A DNA stretch of 33,871 bases from Syntrophaceae bacterium UBA7520. GTDB taxonomy: Bacteria; Desulfobacterota; Syntrophia; Syntrophales; Smithellaceae. Shown in pieces: positions 1 through 8,010 of the stretch. The DNA is taken from positions 180,044 to 213,914 of the forward strand of contig DLNC01000003.1 in the NCBI GenBank assembly GCA_002478265.1, in the 5' to 3' direction. The notes below the pieces were generated by a model, which saw only the letters and a list, made by a program, of their open reading frames with translations, had not been told where the DNA came from and made no database searches. Position 1 is the stretch's first letter; every line of letters begins with the position of its first letter. The position numbers and the translations under genes were made by a program.

Positions 1-2199
1 GCGGCGGAAGAACCGAAGAAAAAAACAAAGGAAGAGGAATTAAGAGAAAAACCAGCGGCGCAGGAGGAAGCTCCCGAAAAAGCAGCAAAACCGACACCGG
101 CGCCACCTAAACCGATAGTCTTTGTCAAGCACAAGATAACCAAGCCGGAAATCAAGAAAGCTCAACCACCGGAAAAACAGCCCAAACCGGGCGAAAAAGT
201 AATTATTCCGCCGCCGGAAAAAACCGTCAAGAAAGAAGCGGAAAAAGCCAAGAAAAAAGGGAAGGCGCCGGTGGAAGTCTTCATCGAAGAAGAAAAGGTG
301 GTGCCGCGGCGCAAAGTCTTAGAGAAGAAAAGCGAGAAGAAAGTACGCAAAGATGACGATGACCGGGAAATAATTTTCACTAAATGGCGGGACGAGAAAA
401 AAAGCACGCCTGTCAAAATGAAGAAGACGGAAATTACCGTTCCCAAGGCGATCAAAAGACGTCTGAAAGTTGGCGATACAATATCGGTGGGCGAATTGGC
501 CAAGAGAATGGGCGTGAAAGCCAGCGAAGTAATCAATAAACTGATCGCGATGGGAGTTATGGCGACGATCAACCAGTCAATCGATCATGATATCGCCACG
601 ATTGTCGCCGGTGAATTCAGTTTTCAGGTGGAAAAAGCAGAAGTCGAGTTTGATGAGTCGGCTCTGAAAATTGCCGCGGCGCCGGAAAATCTGAAACCGC
701 GCGCCCCGGTTGTCACCATTATGGGACATGTCGATCACGGCAAAACGTCGCTCCTGGACGCGATCAGGCAATCCAACGTGATTGATGGAGAGGCGGGCGG
801 AATCACGCAGGCCATCGGCGCTTATCATGTCAACATCAGGGGACGGGATATCGTCTTTCTAGACACTCCCGGTCACGAAGCTTTCACGGCCATGCGCGCG
901 CGCGGCGCGAAGGTTACGGATATTGTTGTGCTGGTTGTCGCCGCTGATGATGGAGTTATGGAACAAACGATTGAAGCGATCAATCACTCCAAAGTCGCCG
1001 GCGTGCCGATCATTGTCGCCGTCAACAAAATCGACAAGCCGGGCGCGGAGCCGGACAAAATAAAACAGGCGCTTTCCGAACACGGCCTTTTATCGGAACA
1101 ATGGGGCGGCGATACGATTTTCTGCGAAGTATCCGCCAAGAAAAAACAGGGCATCGAAGAGCTGCTCGAGATGATCCTGCTGCAGGCGGATGTAATGGAG
1201 CTTAAAGCCGACCCAACATTGCCCGCGCGCGGCATCATTATCGAATCCAAACTCGACCGGGGCCGCGGCCCGGTGGCAACAGTGCTCATTCAGGAAGGAA
1301 CGCTCAGAGAAGGCGATTCTTTTGTTTCCAAAACAGAATACGGACGCGTGCGGGCAATGGTCAATGACCAGGGGCGGCGCGTGAAAGAGGCTGGTCCGGC
1401 CATGCCGGTGGAAGTCATCGGTTTTTCCAGCGTGCCGCAGGTCGGCGCGGAGTTTTTCGGCATCGCCGACGAAAAAAAAGCGAGAGAAATCGCGGAATAC
1501 TGGATAAGAAAAACAAGAGAAAGGGAACTTTCCGCCTCCTCAAAGATAACGTTGGAGCAGCTCTACCAGAAAATCAAGGAAGGCGTCAAAGACTTCAATG
1601 TCATTATCAAAGCTGACGTGCGCGGTTCCATTGAAGCGATCAGCGACGCCTTGAACAAACTCTCCACTGATGATGTAAGGCTGAAAATTATTCACAGCTC
1701 CACCGGCACAATAAGCGAAACGGACGTTTTGCTTGCTTCCGCGTCCAACGCTATTATTATAGGTTTTAACGTCCGTCCGGACGCGCGCGTCACTGAAATC
1801 GCGGAGCTCGAAGGGGTGGAGATAAAACTTTATGACATTATCTACAACGTGATTGCGGATGTGCGGGCCGCCATGGAAGGGCTGCTCGAACCGGAATACA
1901 AGGAAGTGGTGCAGGGCCGCGCGGAAGTGCGCGAGCTTTTCAAGGTGCCCAAGGTGGGCACTATCGCCGGCAGTTACGTTACCGACGGGAAAATACCGCG
2001 CAGCGCCAATTTAAAACTTTTGCGCGACGGCGTGGTTGTTTTCGACGGAAAGATATTATCGTTGAAAAGATTCAAGGATGACGCCCGCGAAGTGCTGGCG
2101 GGATTTGAGTGCGGCATCGGCATCGAAGGATTCAACGATATTCACGTCGGCGATGTCATCGAGGCCTACACCAGCGAAAAAATTGAAAGAAAACTTTAA
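1..2199 (+). CDS. infB: Translation initiation factor IF-2 (5' end outside window)
   Basis: GTPase that brings fMet-tRNA to the 30S subunit and promotes subunit joining. The frame is open from base 1, so the start lies upstream; the GTG at 271 is an internal valine codon. 732 residues are visible. The first ~120 are a Lys/Glu/Ala/Pro-rich linker. Next comes an IF2_N domain (around PKAIKRRLKVGDTISVGELA), then the G domain with G1 GHVDHGKT (visible residues 242-249), G3 DTPGHEA, G4 NKID and G5 SAK. Domains II, III and IV follow, ending in the fMet-tRNA-binding beta barrel. It heads the ylxP-rbfA-nrnA-truB-rpsO-pnp cluster, the usual order in bacteria. Family assignment is certain; only the N-terminus is missing. 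Confidence 0.98.
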   Translation, partial: AAEEPKKKTKEEELREKPAAQEEAPEKAAKPTPAPPKPIVFVKHKITKPEIKKAQPPEKQPKPGEKVIIPPPEKTVKKEAEKAKKKGKAPVEVFIEEEKVVPRRKVLEKKSEKKVRKDDDDREIIFTKWRDEKKSTPVKMKKTEITVPKAIKRRLKVGDTISVGELAKRMGVKASEVINKLIAMGVMATINQSIDHDIATIVAGEFSFQVEKAEVEFDESALKIAAAPENLKPRAPVVTIMGHVDHGKTSLLDAIRQSNVIDGEAGGITQAIGAYHVNIRGRDIVFLDTPGHEAFTAMRARGAKVTDIVVLVVAADDGVMEQTIEAINHSKVAGVPIIVAVNKIDKPGAEPDKIKQALSEHGLLSEQWGGDTIFCEVSAKKKQGIEELLEMILLQADVMELKADPTLPARGIIIESKLDRGRGPVATVLIQEGTLREGDSFVSKTEYGRVRAMVNDQGRRVKEAGPAMPVEVIGFSSVPQVGAEFFGIADEKKAREIAEYWIRKTRERELSASSKITLEQLYQKIKEGVKDFNVIIKADVRGSIEAISDALNKLSTDDVRLKIIHSSTGTISETDVLLASASNAIIIGFNVRPDARVTEIAELEGVEIKLYDIIYNVIADVRAAMEGLLEPEYKEVVQGRAEVRELFKVPKVGTIAGSYVTDGKIPRSANLKLLRDGVVVFDGKILSLKRFKDDAREVLAGFECGIGIEGFNDIHVGDVIEAYTSEKIERKL

Positions 2200-2208
2200 A
2201 ATTGTTTT

Positions 2209-2547
2209 ATGGTTATCGGCTACGGCATAATTAATTTGCGCCTGGCGGAATGTAACTCTTTAAAAGAGAAAAGGAGTGTTTTAAACAAGATTATCAAGCG
2301 GACACAAAATGAATTCAACGTGTCTGTGGCTCAGGTCGGCAAACTGGATCATCATAAATACGCGGAAATCGGTTTTGCCTGTGTCGGTAATGATTCCAGC
2401 TATATCAACGCAAAAGTTGACCATCTGCTTGGATTTATTGATAATATGCGCATCGCCGAAACGTTGGACAGCAAAATTGAAATTATGACTGTTTCCGGAT
2501 GGGCGGAAATAAACATGGCTAACGAAATAAAATATGACGACTTTTAA
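2209..2547 (+). CDS. ylxP: DUF503 / YlxP-like small protein
   Basis: 112-residue protein with the DUF503 signature: N-terminal VIGYGIINLRL, the SLKEKRSVLNKIIKR segment and the C-terminal strand IEIMTVSGW. The family is a small ferredoxin-like fold, found almost always between infB and rbfA and thought to be involved in ribosome or RNA biology; its biochemical role is not established. It starts 9 bases after the infB stop with no strong Shine-Dalgarno, which suggests coupling to infB translation. Its 3' end overlaps rbfA by 14 bases. Family call is secure, function is not. Confidence 0.9.
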   Translation: MVIGYGIINLRLAECNSLKEKRSVLNKIIKRTQNEFNVSVAQVGKLDHHKYAEIGFACVGNDSSYINAKVDHLLGFIDNMRIAETLDSKIEIMTVSGWAEINMANEIKYDDF

Positions 2548-2893
2548 AAGGGCAGACAGAGTGGCCGAACAGATCATGGCGGAAGTATCCGAAATATTTT
2601 TTTCGGAAGTGAAGGACCCGCGCGTGCATGCGTTAACCATCACCGCCGTCAAAGTAAGCGACGATCTGCGCAACGCAAAAATATTTTTTGTGGAAATGGG
2701 AAAGGATGAATGTTCCCTGGAAATGCGCGCCGGCCTGGATCATGCGACCAATTTCGTGCGCCGGGAATTAGGCAGAAGGATGCAACTGCGCTTTGTACCG
2801 CAAATCAGCTTCGTCCACGACCAATCTTTCGGCTACGGCAGCCGCATCGATAAAATACTGGCGGAAATCGCTAAAACGGAAAATTTAGAATGA
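2534..2893 (+). CDS. rbfA: Ribosome-binding factor A
   Basis: 119-residue KH-fold protein that binds immature 30S subunits and helps 16S rRNA 5'-end maturation. Family features visible: an N-terminal helix (FKRADRVAEQIMAEVSEIF), the VKDPRV segment, the strand AKIFFVEMG, and the C-terminal LRFVPQISFVHDQSF followed by a helix carrying the KIL motif. Length is normal. The ATG lies inside the 3' end of ylxP (14-base overlap) and the stop overlaps the nrnA start (2890), so translation of the three genes is probably coupled. Confidence 0.95.
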   Translation: MTTFKRADRVAEQIMAEVSEIFFSEVKDPRVHALTITAVKVSDDLRNAKIFFVEMGKDECSLEMRAGLDHATNFVRRELGRRMQLRFVPQISFVHDQSFGYGSRIDKILAEIAKTENLE

Positions 2894-3843
2894 TTAAAGA
2901 CATCATTGCCGCGATAAACAAGGGGGAAAATTTCCTGATTACCTCCCATATAAAGCTCGATGGAGACGCGCTGGGTTCGGAATTGGCTCTCTACCTGACG
3001 TTGATAGAATCGGGAAAGAAAGCCGTTGTGTATAATGAAGATCAGACACCCGGTCATTACAGTTTTTTGCCGGCGGCGGAAAAAATTTTGCATGAATTGC
3101 CTGATGTCAACGATTTCGACGTCGCTTTTATTCTGGACTGCAGCGAAATAGAACGCGTGGGCGATAAGGCGAAGGAAATTGCCAAAATTAAAAAAATCAT
3201 CAATATCGACCATCACATTTCCAATAACGGCTTTTCCCCGTTAAAATTGTGGGACGGCCAGGCAAGCTCCACGGGCGAGCTGATGTTCCGCCTGTTTAAG
3301 CAAATGAATATCAGCATGACCCCGGAAATATGCACTAATTTATACGCGGCAATCCTTACCGATACGGGCGGTTTTCGCTACGCCAGCACATCAAAAGACA
3401 CGCTATGGGTCGCGGGCAACCTGGTGGAAGGAGGCGCCAACCCTCAGTGGATTTCCGAAAACATTTACGAAAGTGATGCGCCGGCAAAGATCTTTTTGCT
3501 GAAAAAAACACTGGAGACGATATCATTGGATATGGAAAATCAGGTAGGTTCGCTGGTGGTCACGAAAAAAGCCCTGTCCGAAGCCGGCGCAACTTATGAA
3601 CATACGGAAGGATTTGTGGATATTCTGCGTTCGGTTAAGGGAATTTCCATATCTGTTTTGTACACGCAGCTGGATGACAATTTATATAAACTTAGCCTGC
3701 GTTCAAAAGGGAAAGTGAACGTGGAAAAAATAGCAAAAATGTTCGGAGGCGGGGGACACGTCAACGCGGCCGCCTGTCGTATCCAGGGGGAAATCGAAAC
3801 AATTAAAAGAGACATTCTCAAGGCTGTCAGAGAAACACGGTGA
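2890..3843 (+). CDS. nrnA: DHH-family phosphoesterase, NrnA-like (nanoRNase/pAp phosphatase)
   Basis: 317-residue DHH/DHHA1 protein. NrnA enzymes degrade 2-5 nt RNAs and dephosphorylate 3'-phosphoadenosine 5'-phosphate in the cytoplasm with Mn2+. The metal-site motifs are present: SHIKLDGDALGS (His20, Asp24, Asp26), ILDCSE, the DHH triad in NIDHH, and TDTGGFRY. The C-terminal DHHA1 substrate motif is GGGGHVNAAA. Its ATG overlaps the rbfA stop and it ends 3 bases before truB, consistent with one operon. Exact substrate preference (nanoRNA or pAp) cannot be read from sequence. Confidence 0.93.
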   Translation: MIKDIIAAINKGENFLITSHIKLDGDALGSELALYLTLIESGKKAVVYNEDQTPGHYSFLPAAEKILHELPDVNDFDVAFILDCSEIERVGDKAKEIAKIKKIINIDHHISNNGFSPLKLWDGQASSTGELMFRLFKQMNISMTPEICTNLYAAILTDTGGFRYASTSKDTLWVAGNLVEGGANPQWISENIYESDAPAKIFLLKKTLETISLDMENQVGSLVVTKKALSEAGATYEHTEGFVDILRSVKGISISVLYTQLDDNLYKLSLRSKGKVNVEKIAKMFGGGGHVNAAACRIQGEIETIKRDILKAVRETR

Positions 3844-3846
3844 TTT

Positions 3847-4773
3847 ATGAACGGTGCGGTGATCATCGATAAACCCGCAGGAAAAACTTCCCACGATATA
3901 GTGCAGCAAGTAAAAAAAATACTTGGCGCCAAAAAAGCAGGCCATACCGGCACGCTCGACCCGATGGCCACAGGCGTTCTTCCCATCTGCCTAGATGAAG
4001 CGACTAAACTGGCCGGCTTTCTTGCGGCAAACGAAAAAGAGTACCGGGCGATAATGCTGTTGGGCGTCCAAACAAATACCTTGGATGTTACAGGCAAAAT
4101 CACGGCTACTTCGAATGAAATGCCGGAGCAAAAGGCAATATACGGCGTCATAAATCAGATGAGGGGAAAAATGAAACAGGTTCCTCCCGCGTATTCGGCG
4201 GTAAAGCACCGCGGCGAACCTTTATACAAATGGGCCCGAAAAGGGATCTTCCCGGATGCCGCGCCCCGTGAGGTGGAAATTTTTGATATTGAAGTAGAAA
4301 ATATTTGTTTGCCCCAGGTCACCTTCAGGATAGCCTGTTCCAAGGGAACATATGTCCGGGTATTGTGCGCGGATATCGGCGAAAAGTTGGGCTGCGGCGC
4401 GTCTTTATACAGCTTGCGAAGACTGCGCAGCGGGGCTTTTTCTGAAGAAATGGCCATATCGCCCGAGCGGATAAAAGACGAACTGTTGCGAGGTTTCGTG
4501 CCCATGGAGCAACTGCTCCCGTCGTTGAAAGCGGTTGAAGTGGAAAGCGTTTTTGCCGAGAAACTGCGCAATGGCCTCCAGCCGTCGATAGACATGATGA
4601 GGTGTTATGTTCATCCTTTTCTTGGTCAGGGAGATATGATAAAGATTATTGATAGCGAAAAGAAACTGGTTGCCCTGGCGCAGATAACGGTTACCGCAGG
4701 CATGCTCAATAAATTAGACGGGAATTTCCCCGCCGCCAGAATTATCAGGGTGTTCAGTGCCGCAAACAGATGA
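3847..4773 (+). CDS. truB: tRNA pseudouridine(55) synthase
   Basis: Makes the universal pseudouridine 55 in the tRNA T-loop. The catalytic motif AGHTGTLDPMATGVLP contains the nucleophile Asp38. Further family blocks are INQMRGKMKQVPPAYSAVKH with the conserved Tyr and CSKGTYVRVLCADIGEKLG with RxL. 308 residues is normal, including a small C-terminal PUA-like tail. It starts 3 bases after the nrnA stop. About 47 bases separate it from rpsO. Confidence 0.96.
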   Translation: MNGAVIIDKPAGKTSHDIVQQVKKILGAKKAGHTGTLDPMATGVLPICLDEATKLAGFLAANEKEYRAIMLLGVQTNTLDVTGKITATSNEMPEQKAIYGVINQMRGKMKQVPPAYSAVKHRGEPLYKWARKGIFPDAAPREVEIFDIEVENICLPQVTFRIACSKGTYVRVLCADIGEKLGCGASLYSLRRLRSGAFSEEMAISPERIKDELLRGFVPMEQLLPSLKAVEVESVFAEKLRNGLQPSIDMMRCYVHPFLGQGDMIKIIDSEKKLVALAQITVTAGMLNKLDGNFPAARIIRVFSAANR

Positions 4774-4820
4774 CGTTTGCTAAAATTATTAATGGAATTA
4801 ATCATTTAGGAGGATGAAGA

Positions 4821-5087
4821 GTGTTAGATTCTGAAAAAAGAAAATCATTGATTGAAAATTATCGTCTGCATGAAAAGGACACCGGCTCGCCGGAAGTCCA
4901 GGTAGCGCTGCTCAGCGCTAGAATAGAGTATCTGACCGAGCATTTCAAAGCGCACAAAAAGGACCATCATTCACGCCGTGGTTTGCTCAAACTCGTCGGG
5001 CAAAGAAGAAGGCTCCTTAACTACATTAAGGATAATGACGTTGAACGCTACCGTAAGCTAGTCAAAAGTCTTGGACTCAGAAAATAA
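4821..5087 (+). CDS. rpsO: 30S ribosomal protein S15
   Basis: 88-residue S15, which binds the central domain of 16S rRNA. Hallmarks are DTGSPEVQVALLSARI, LTEHFKAHKKDHHSRRGL and the C-terminal RRRLLNYIK. Start is GTG at 4821, chosen because AGGAGG lies 7 bases upstream (4809-4814) and because the family begins exactly here. It is followed by a 139-base leader before pnp, the classic rpsO-pnp arrangement. Confidence 0.97.
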   Translation: MLDSEKRKSLIENYRLHEKDTGSPEVQVALLSARIEYLTEHFKAHKKDHHSRRGLLKLVGQRRRLLNYIKDNDVERYRKLVKSLGLRK

Positions 5088-5110
5088 AAATTATCAATGG
5101 TTTAATAATG

Positions 5111-5173
5111 CTGCACTCCAGATGAATAAATCGCTAACCAACGGGCGAGAGGGGTGCGGTGCGTTTATTTTTT
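5111..5173 (+). promoter_or_regulatory. Structured rpsO-pnp leader with two competing pairings
   Basis: In the 139-base rpsO-pnp gap, 5111-5119 (CTGCACTCC) can pair with 5151-5159 (GGGGTGCGG), 9 pairs including two G-U. A second stem pairs 5125-5134 (AATAAATCGC) with 5161-5169 (GCGTTTATT), 9 pairs with one bulge, followed by four T. The second stem starts inside the loop of the first and ends outside it, so the two must form a pseudoknot or exclude each other. In E. coli the same gap holds a terminator and the RNase III stem through which PNPase autoregulates. A comparable role here is inference. Confidence 0.45.
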
Positions 5174-5226
5174 GAACCTAATGTTGACATACGAACAGAT
5201 TTTTAGGATTAGATGGAGGAAAATTA

Positions 5227-7347
5227 ATGAGTAATGTATTCAGCACGGAATTTGCCGGGCGTAATATTTTTTTAAAAACGGATTATGTCGCCGGACAGGC
5301 CGATGGGGCGGTTCTCGTTTACTATGGTGATACGGTAGTCCTCGTAACGGCGGTTTCCACGAAAACGGCGCGTCAGGGGGTTGATTTTCTGCCGCTTACG
5401 GTCGATTATCAGGAAATGAATTTCGCCGCGGGAAAAATTCCCGGCGGCTTTTTCAAGAGAGAAGGAAGGCCTAACGAAAAGGAAATTTTGACTTCACGCA
5501 TAATCGACCGGTCGATCCGCCCCTTGTTTCCCAAAGGCTATTACAGCGAAACGCAATTAGTCGCCACCGTTCTTTCGGTGGACAAAGAAAACGATTCCGA
5601 CGTGACGGCGATGGTCGGCGCGTCTGCCGCACTGGAAATATCCAATATCCCCTTCAAGGGGCCGATCGGCGGCGTCCGTATCGGAAAAATAAACGGCGCT
5701 TTGGTTTGCAACGCGCCGGCAGAAAAAATGCAGGAAAGCGAACTGAACATTTTCATGGTCGGCAGGAAAGTAACGCCATCCAAATCCGGGCGTCCCTACG
5801 ATGTGGAGCTGGTCATGATGGAAGGCGATGCCAAAGAAGTCGGGGAAGAAGTGATCATCGAAGCCATCAACTTTGGGCTGGAAGCGATTCGTCCGGTCAT
5901 CGACCTTCAGGATAAAATGCGCGCGGCCGTGGGCAAAGCCAAAAGAACAGTGGAAGAGACAAAGCCGGACGAGGAATTAATCGCGCGCGTGAGCCGTGAG
6001 GCTTTGGAAGGGCTAAAACTCGCGTACAACCTCCCCCGCAAAATGGACCGCTACGCCAAATTGGCTGAAGTCAGAGAAAAAACCGTCAAAATTATCGGTG
6101 GAGACGACGCGGATTTATGCGCCAAAGCAGCCGGAGTCATCGAGGAGCTTGAACGGCGCATTCTGCGGGAAATGATTATCAAGGAAAAAAGAAGAATTGA
6201 CGGCAGAACTTCCGCGGACATTCGCCCGATAAGCTCTGAAGTAGGAGTTTTGCCGCGCGCCCACGGCTCGGCTTTATTCAACCGCGGCGAAACGCAGGCG
6301 CTGGTCGCGCTCACGTTGGGAACGTCTTCCGATGAACAGCGCATGGATTATGTAAGCGGCGAGGAACTGCGTTCTTTTATCCTGCATTATAACTTCCCGC
6401 CTTACTGCGTCGGCGAGGCAAGGCCTCTGCGCAGCCCGGGCCGGAGAGAAATAGGTCACGGCGCGCTGGCCCGAAAATCGCTGGTTCCGATTCTGCCCTC
6501 GCCGGAAGAATTTCCTTACACCATAAGAATTGTATCGGAAATTCTTTCTTCCAACGGATCTTCTTCCATGGCCACCGTCTGCGGCGGCGCCCTTTCACTG
6601 ATGGACGCGGGTGTTCCCGTAAAAAATATCGTGGCCGGCATCGCGATGGGGCTTCTGAAAGAAGGAGAAGAGGTGGTTATCCTTTCCGATATCCTCGGCG
6701 ATGAAGATCACGCCGGAGACATGGATTTTAAGGTTTGCGGTACGGATAAAGGAGTAACCGCCATGCAGATGGATATCAAAATCGACGGTCTCACCGAAGA
6801 AATTTTGCGCAAGGCCCTTGAGCAGGCACGAGCGGGAAGGCTGCATATAATAGAAAAGCTGCGCCAGACCATCTCCGCGCCTCGAGCGGACATTTCCGTC
6901 TACGCGCCGCGGATCACGACAATAAAGGTCAAGGAAGATCAGGTCAGGACGGTTATCGGTTCCGGCGGCAAAAACATCAGGCAGATTATCAGTGAAACCG
7001 GCGTAACCATTGATGTCGAAGATGACGGCACAGTAACGATCGCTTCCACTGACGCGGAGGCGGCGGCACGCGCCGTTGCTATGGTCAAATGGCTTACTGA
7101 AGAGGCGGAAATCGGCAAAATTTACAATGGCACGGTGAAAAAGATTGTTGATTTCGGAGCTTTTGTGGAAATTTTGCCGGGCACGGAAGGACTGCTGCAT
7201 ATATCGCAGATCGCCAAAGAAAGAATCAACAAGGTCACGGACGTTTTGCAGGAAGGCGATGAGGTCATGGTAAAAGTGCTGGAAATAGACAAGCAGGGTA
7301 AAATCCGCCTCAGCCGCAAGGAAGCAATGGGCCAGCAGGTCAAATAA
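5227..7347 (+). CDS. pnp: Polyribonucleotide nucleotidyltransferase (PNPase)
   Basis: Phosphorolytic 3'-5' exoribonuclease and RNA-decay enzyme, active as a trimer. 706 residues of normal length: first RNase PH core (from residue ~10, with FKREGRPNEKEIL and RIIDRSIRPLFP), an all-helical linker, second RNase PH core (GRTSADIRPISSEVGVLPR, then the catalytic region DILGDEDHAGDMDFKV). A KH domain (~555-615, VIGSGGKNIRQIISETG) and an S1 domain (~625-695, GTVKKIVDFGAFVEILPG) follow. GGAGGA at 5215-5220 supports the ATG. It is the last gene of the cluster before a strong terminator. Confidence 0.98.
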   Translation: MSNVFSTEFAGRNIFLKTDYVAGQADGAVLVYYGDTVVLVTAVSTKTARQGVDFLPLTVDYQEMNFAAGKIPGGFFKREGRPNEKEILTSRIIDRSIRPLFPKGYYSETQLVATVLSVDKENDSDVTAMVGASAALEISNIPFKGPIGGVRIGKINGALVCNAPAEKMQESELNIFMVGRKVTPSKSGRPYDVELVMMEGDAKEVGEEVIIEAINFGLEAIRPVIDLQDKMRAAVGKAKRTVEETKPDEELIARVSREALEGLKLAYNLPRKMDRYAKLAEVREKTVKIIGGDDADLCAKAAGVIEELERRILREMIIKEKRRIDGRTSADIRPISSEVGVLPRAHGSALFNRGETQALVALTLGTSSDEQRMDYVSGEELRSFILHYNFPPYCVGEARPLRSPGRREIGHGALARKSLVPILPSPEEFPYTIRIVSEILSSNGSSSMATVCGGALSLMDAGVPVKNIVAGIAMGLLKEGEEVVILSDILGDEDHAGDMDFKVCGTDKGVTAMQMDIKIDGLTEEILRKALEQARAGRLHIIEKLRQTISAPRADISVYAPRITTIKVKEDQVRTVIGSGGKNIRQIISETGVTIDVEDDGTVTIASTDAEAAARAVAMVKWLTEEAEIGKIYNGTVKKIVDFGAFVEILPGTEGLLHISQIAKERINKVTDVLQEGDEVMVKVLEIDKQGKIRLSRKEAMGQQVK

Positions 7348-7375
7348 TATCTTAAACACATCATTTTTCTTGCCG

Positions 7376-7419
7376 ATCCTTTTTGTGATTAATTTCAGAA
7401 AATCACAAAAAGGATTTTT
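7376..7419 (+). terminator. Rho-independent terminator after pnp
   Basis: A perfect 15-bp stem, 7376-7390 (ATCCTTTTTGTGATT) pairing with 7401-7415, closes a 10-base loop and is followed by T4. It lies 28 bases past the pnp stop and ends the infB-pnp transcription unit. The stem is symmetric in AT content and has an A-run on its other side, so it may also work on the opposite strand. Confidence 0.85.
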
Positions 7420-7472
7420 CTTTGATAATATTTTCTGCTAAGAACACGGAATAATTTCTGGAAAAAATTTAT

Positions 7473-7925
7473 ATGCCACAGCAAATTAAAGTCTTTGTGC
7501 AAAGAACAAGCGGAAATGACGACATTCCGCTTCCCCAATATATGACGGAACTTGCCGCCGGCATGGATATTTTTGCCGCCGTCGCCAATGATGAAATTAT
7601 CAAACCGGGCGAAAGGAAAAAAATTCCCACCGGCATCAAAATAGCGCTGCCCGCGGGATATGAGGCGCAAATCAGACCGCGCAGCGGCCTGGCGCTCAAT
7701 CAGGGCATAACGCTGCTTAATTCACCGGGCACAATTGACGCCGATTACCGCGGCGAAATCGCCCTGATCGTCATCAACCACGGCCATGATCCTTTTGTAA
7801 TTAAAAGGGGAATGCGGCTTGCGCAGATGGTCGTACAAAAAATCTGCCGCATCCAATGGCGGGAAAGCGCCGATTTACCGAAAACACCACGGGGCAGCGG
7901 CGGGTTCGGACATACAAAAAAATGA
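7473..7925 (+). CDS. dut: Deoxyuridine 5'-triphosphate nucleotidohydrolase (dUTPase)
   Basis: Hydrolyses dUTP to dUMP and pyrophosphate, keeping uracil out of DNA and supplying dTMP synthesis. All five trimeric dUTPase motifs are recognisable in 150 residues: AAGMDI (I), RPRSGLAL (II), NSPGTIDADYRGEI (III, with the catalytic Asp), RGMRLAQMVV (IV) and RGSGGFGHT (V, His where Ser is usual). It follows the pnp terminator and so is probably transcribed separately. Upstream of its ATG only a weak purine run is seen. In relatives an M16 peptidase often lies between pnp and dut; none is present here. Confidence 0.96.
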   Translation: MPQQIKVFVQRTSGNDDIPLPQYMTELAAGMDIFAAVANDEIIKPGERKKIPTGIKIALPAGYEAQIRPRSGLALNQGITLLNSPGTIDADYRGEIALIVINHGHDPFVIKRGMRLAQMVVQKICRIQWRESADLPKTPRGSGGFGHTKK

Positions 7926-7980
7926 TTTTTTATTTCCGCTTCATCTTATAAATTTTGCAATTAACACAGAAGAATGATAA

Positions 7981-7996
7981 TAAAGCCATGGCTTTA
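7981..7996. promoter_or_regulatory. 16-bp perfect palindrome before the homocysteine biosynthesis gene
   Basis: TAAAGCCATGGCTTTA is an exact inverted repeat with no spacer. It ends 14 bases before the ATG at 8011 and abuts the weak GCGGG ribosome-binding sequence. It could be a dimeric repressor site or, in RNA, a small hairpin hiding the ribosome site. No regulator can be named. Confidence 0.4.
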
Positions 7997-8010
7997 GCGG
8001 GTAAATATTT

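Noticed and set aside
3594..4151. 185-codon minus-strand ORF across nrnA and truB
   Set aside because: Lies opposite two well-conserved coding genes, low-complexity Ser/Pro composition, no family features.
5184..5212. TTGACA before pnp as a promoter
   Set aside because: The -35 is perfect but the hexamer 17 bases later (GATTAG) is poor and the start point would fall inside the ribosome-binding site.
6595..7359. Long 254-codon minus-strand ORF opposite pnp
   Set aside because: It is the antisense shadow of the conserved KH/S1 part of pnp; it has no recognisable family motifs and no ribosome-binding site.
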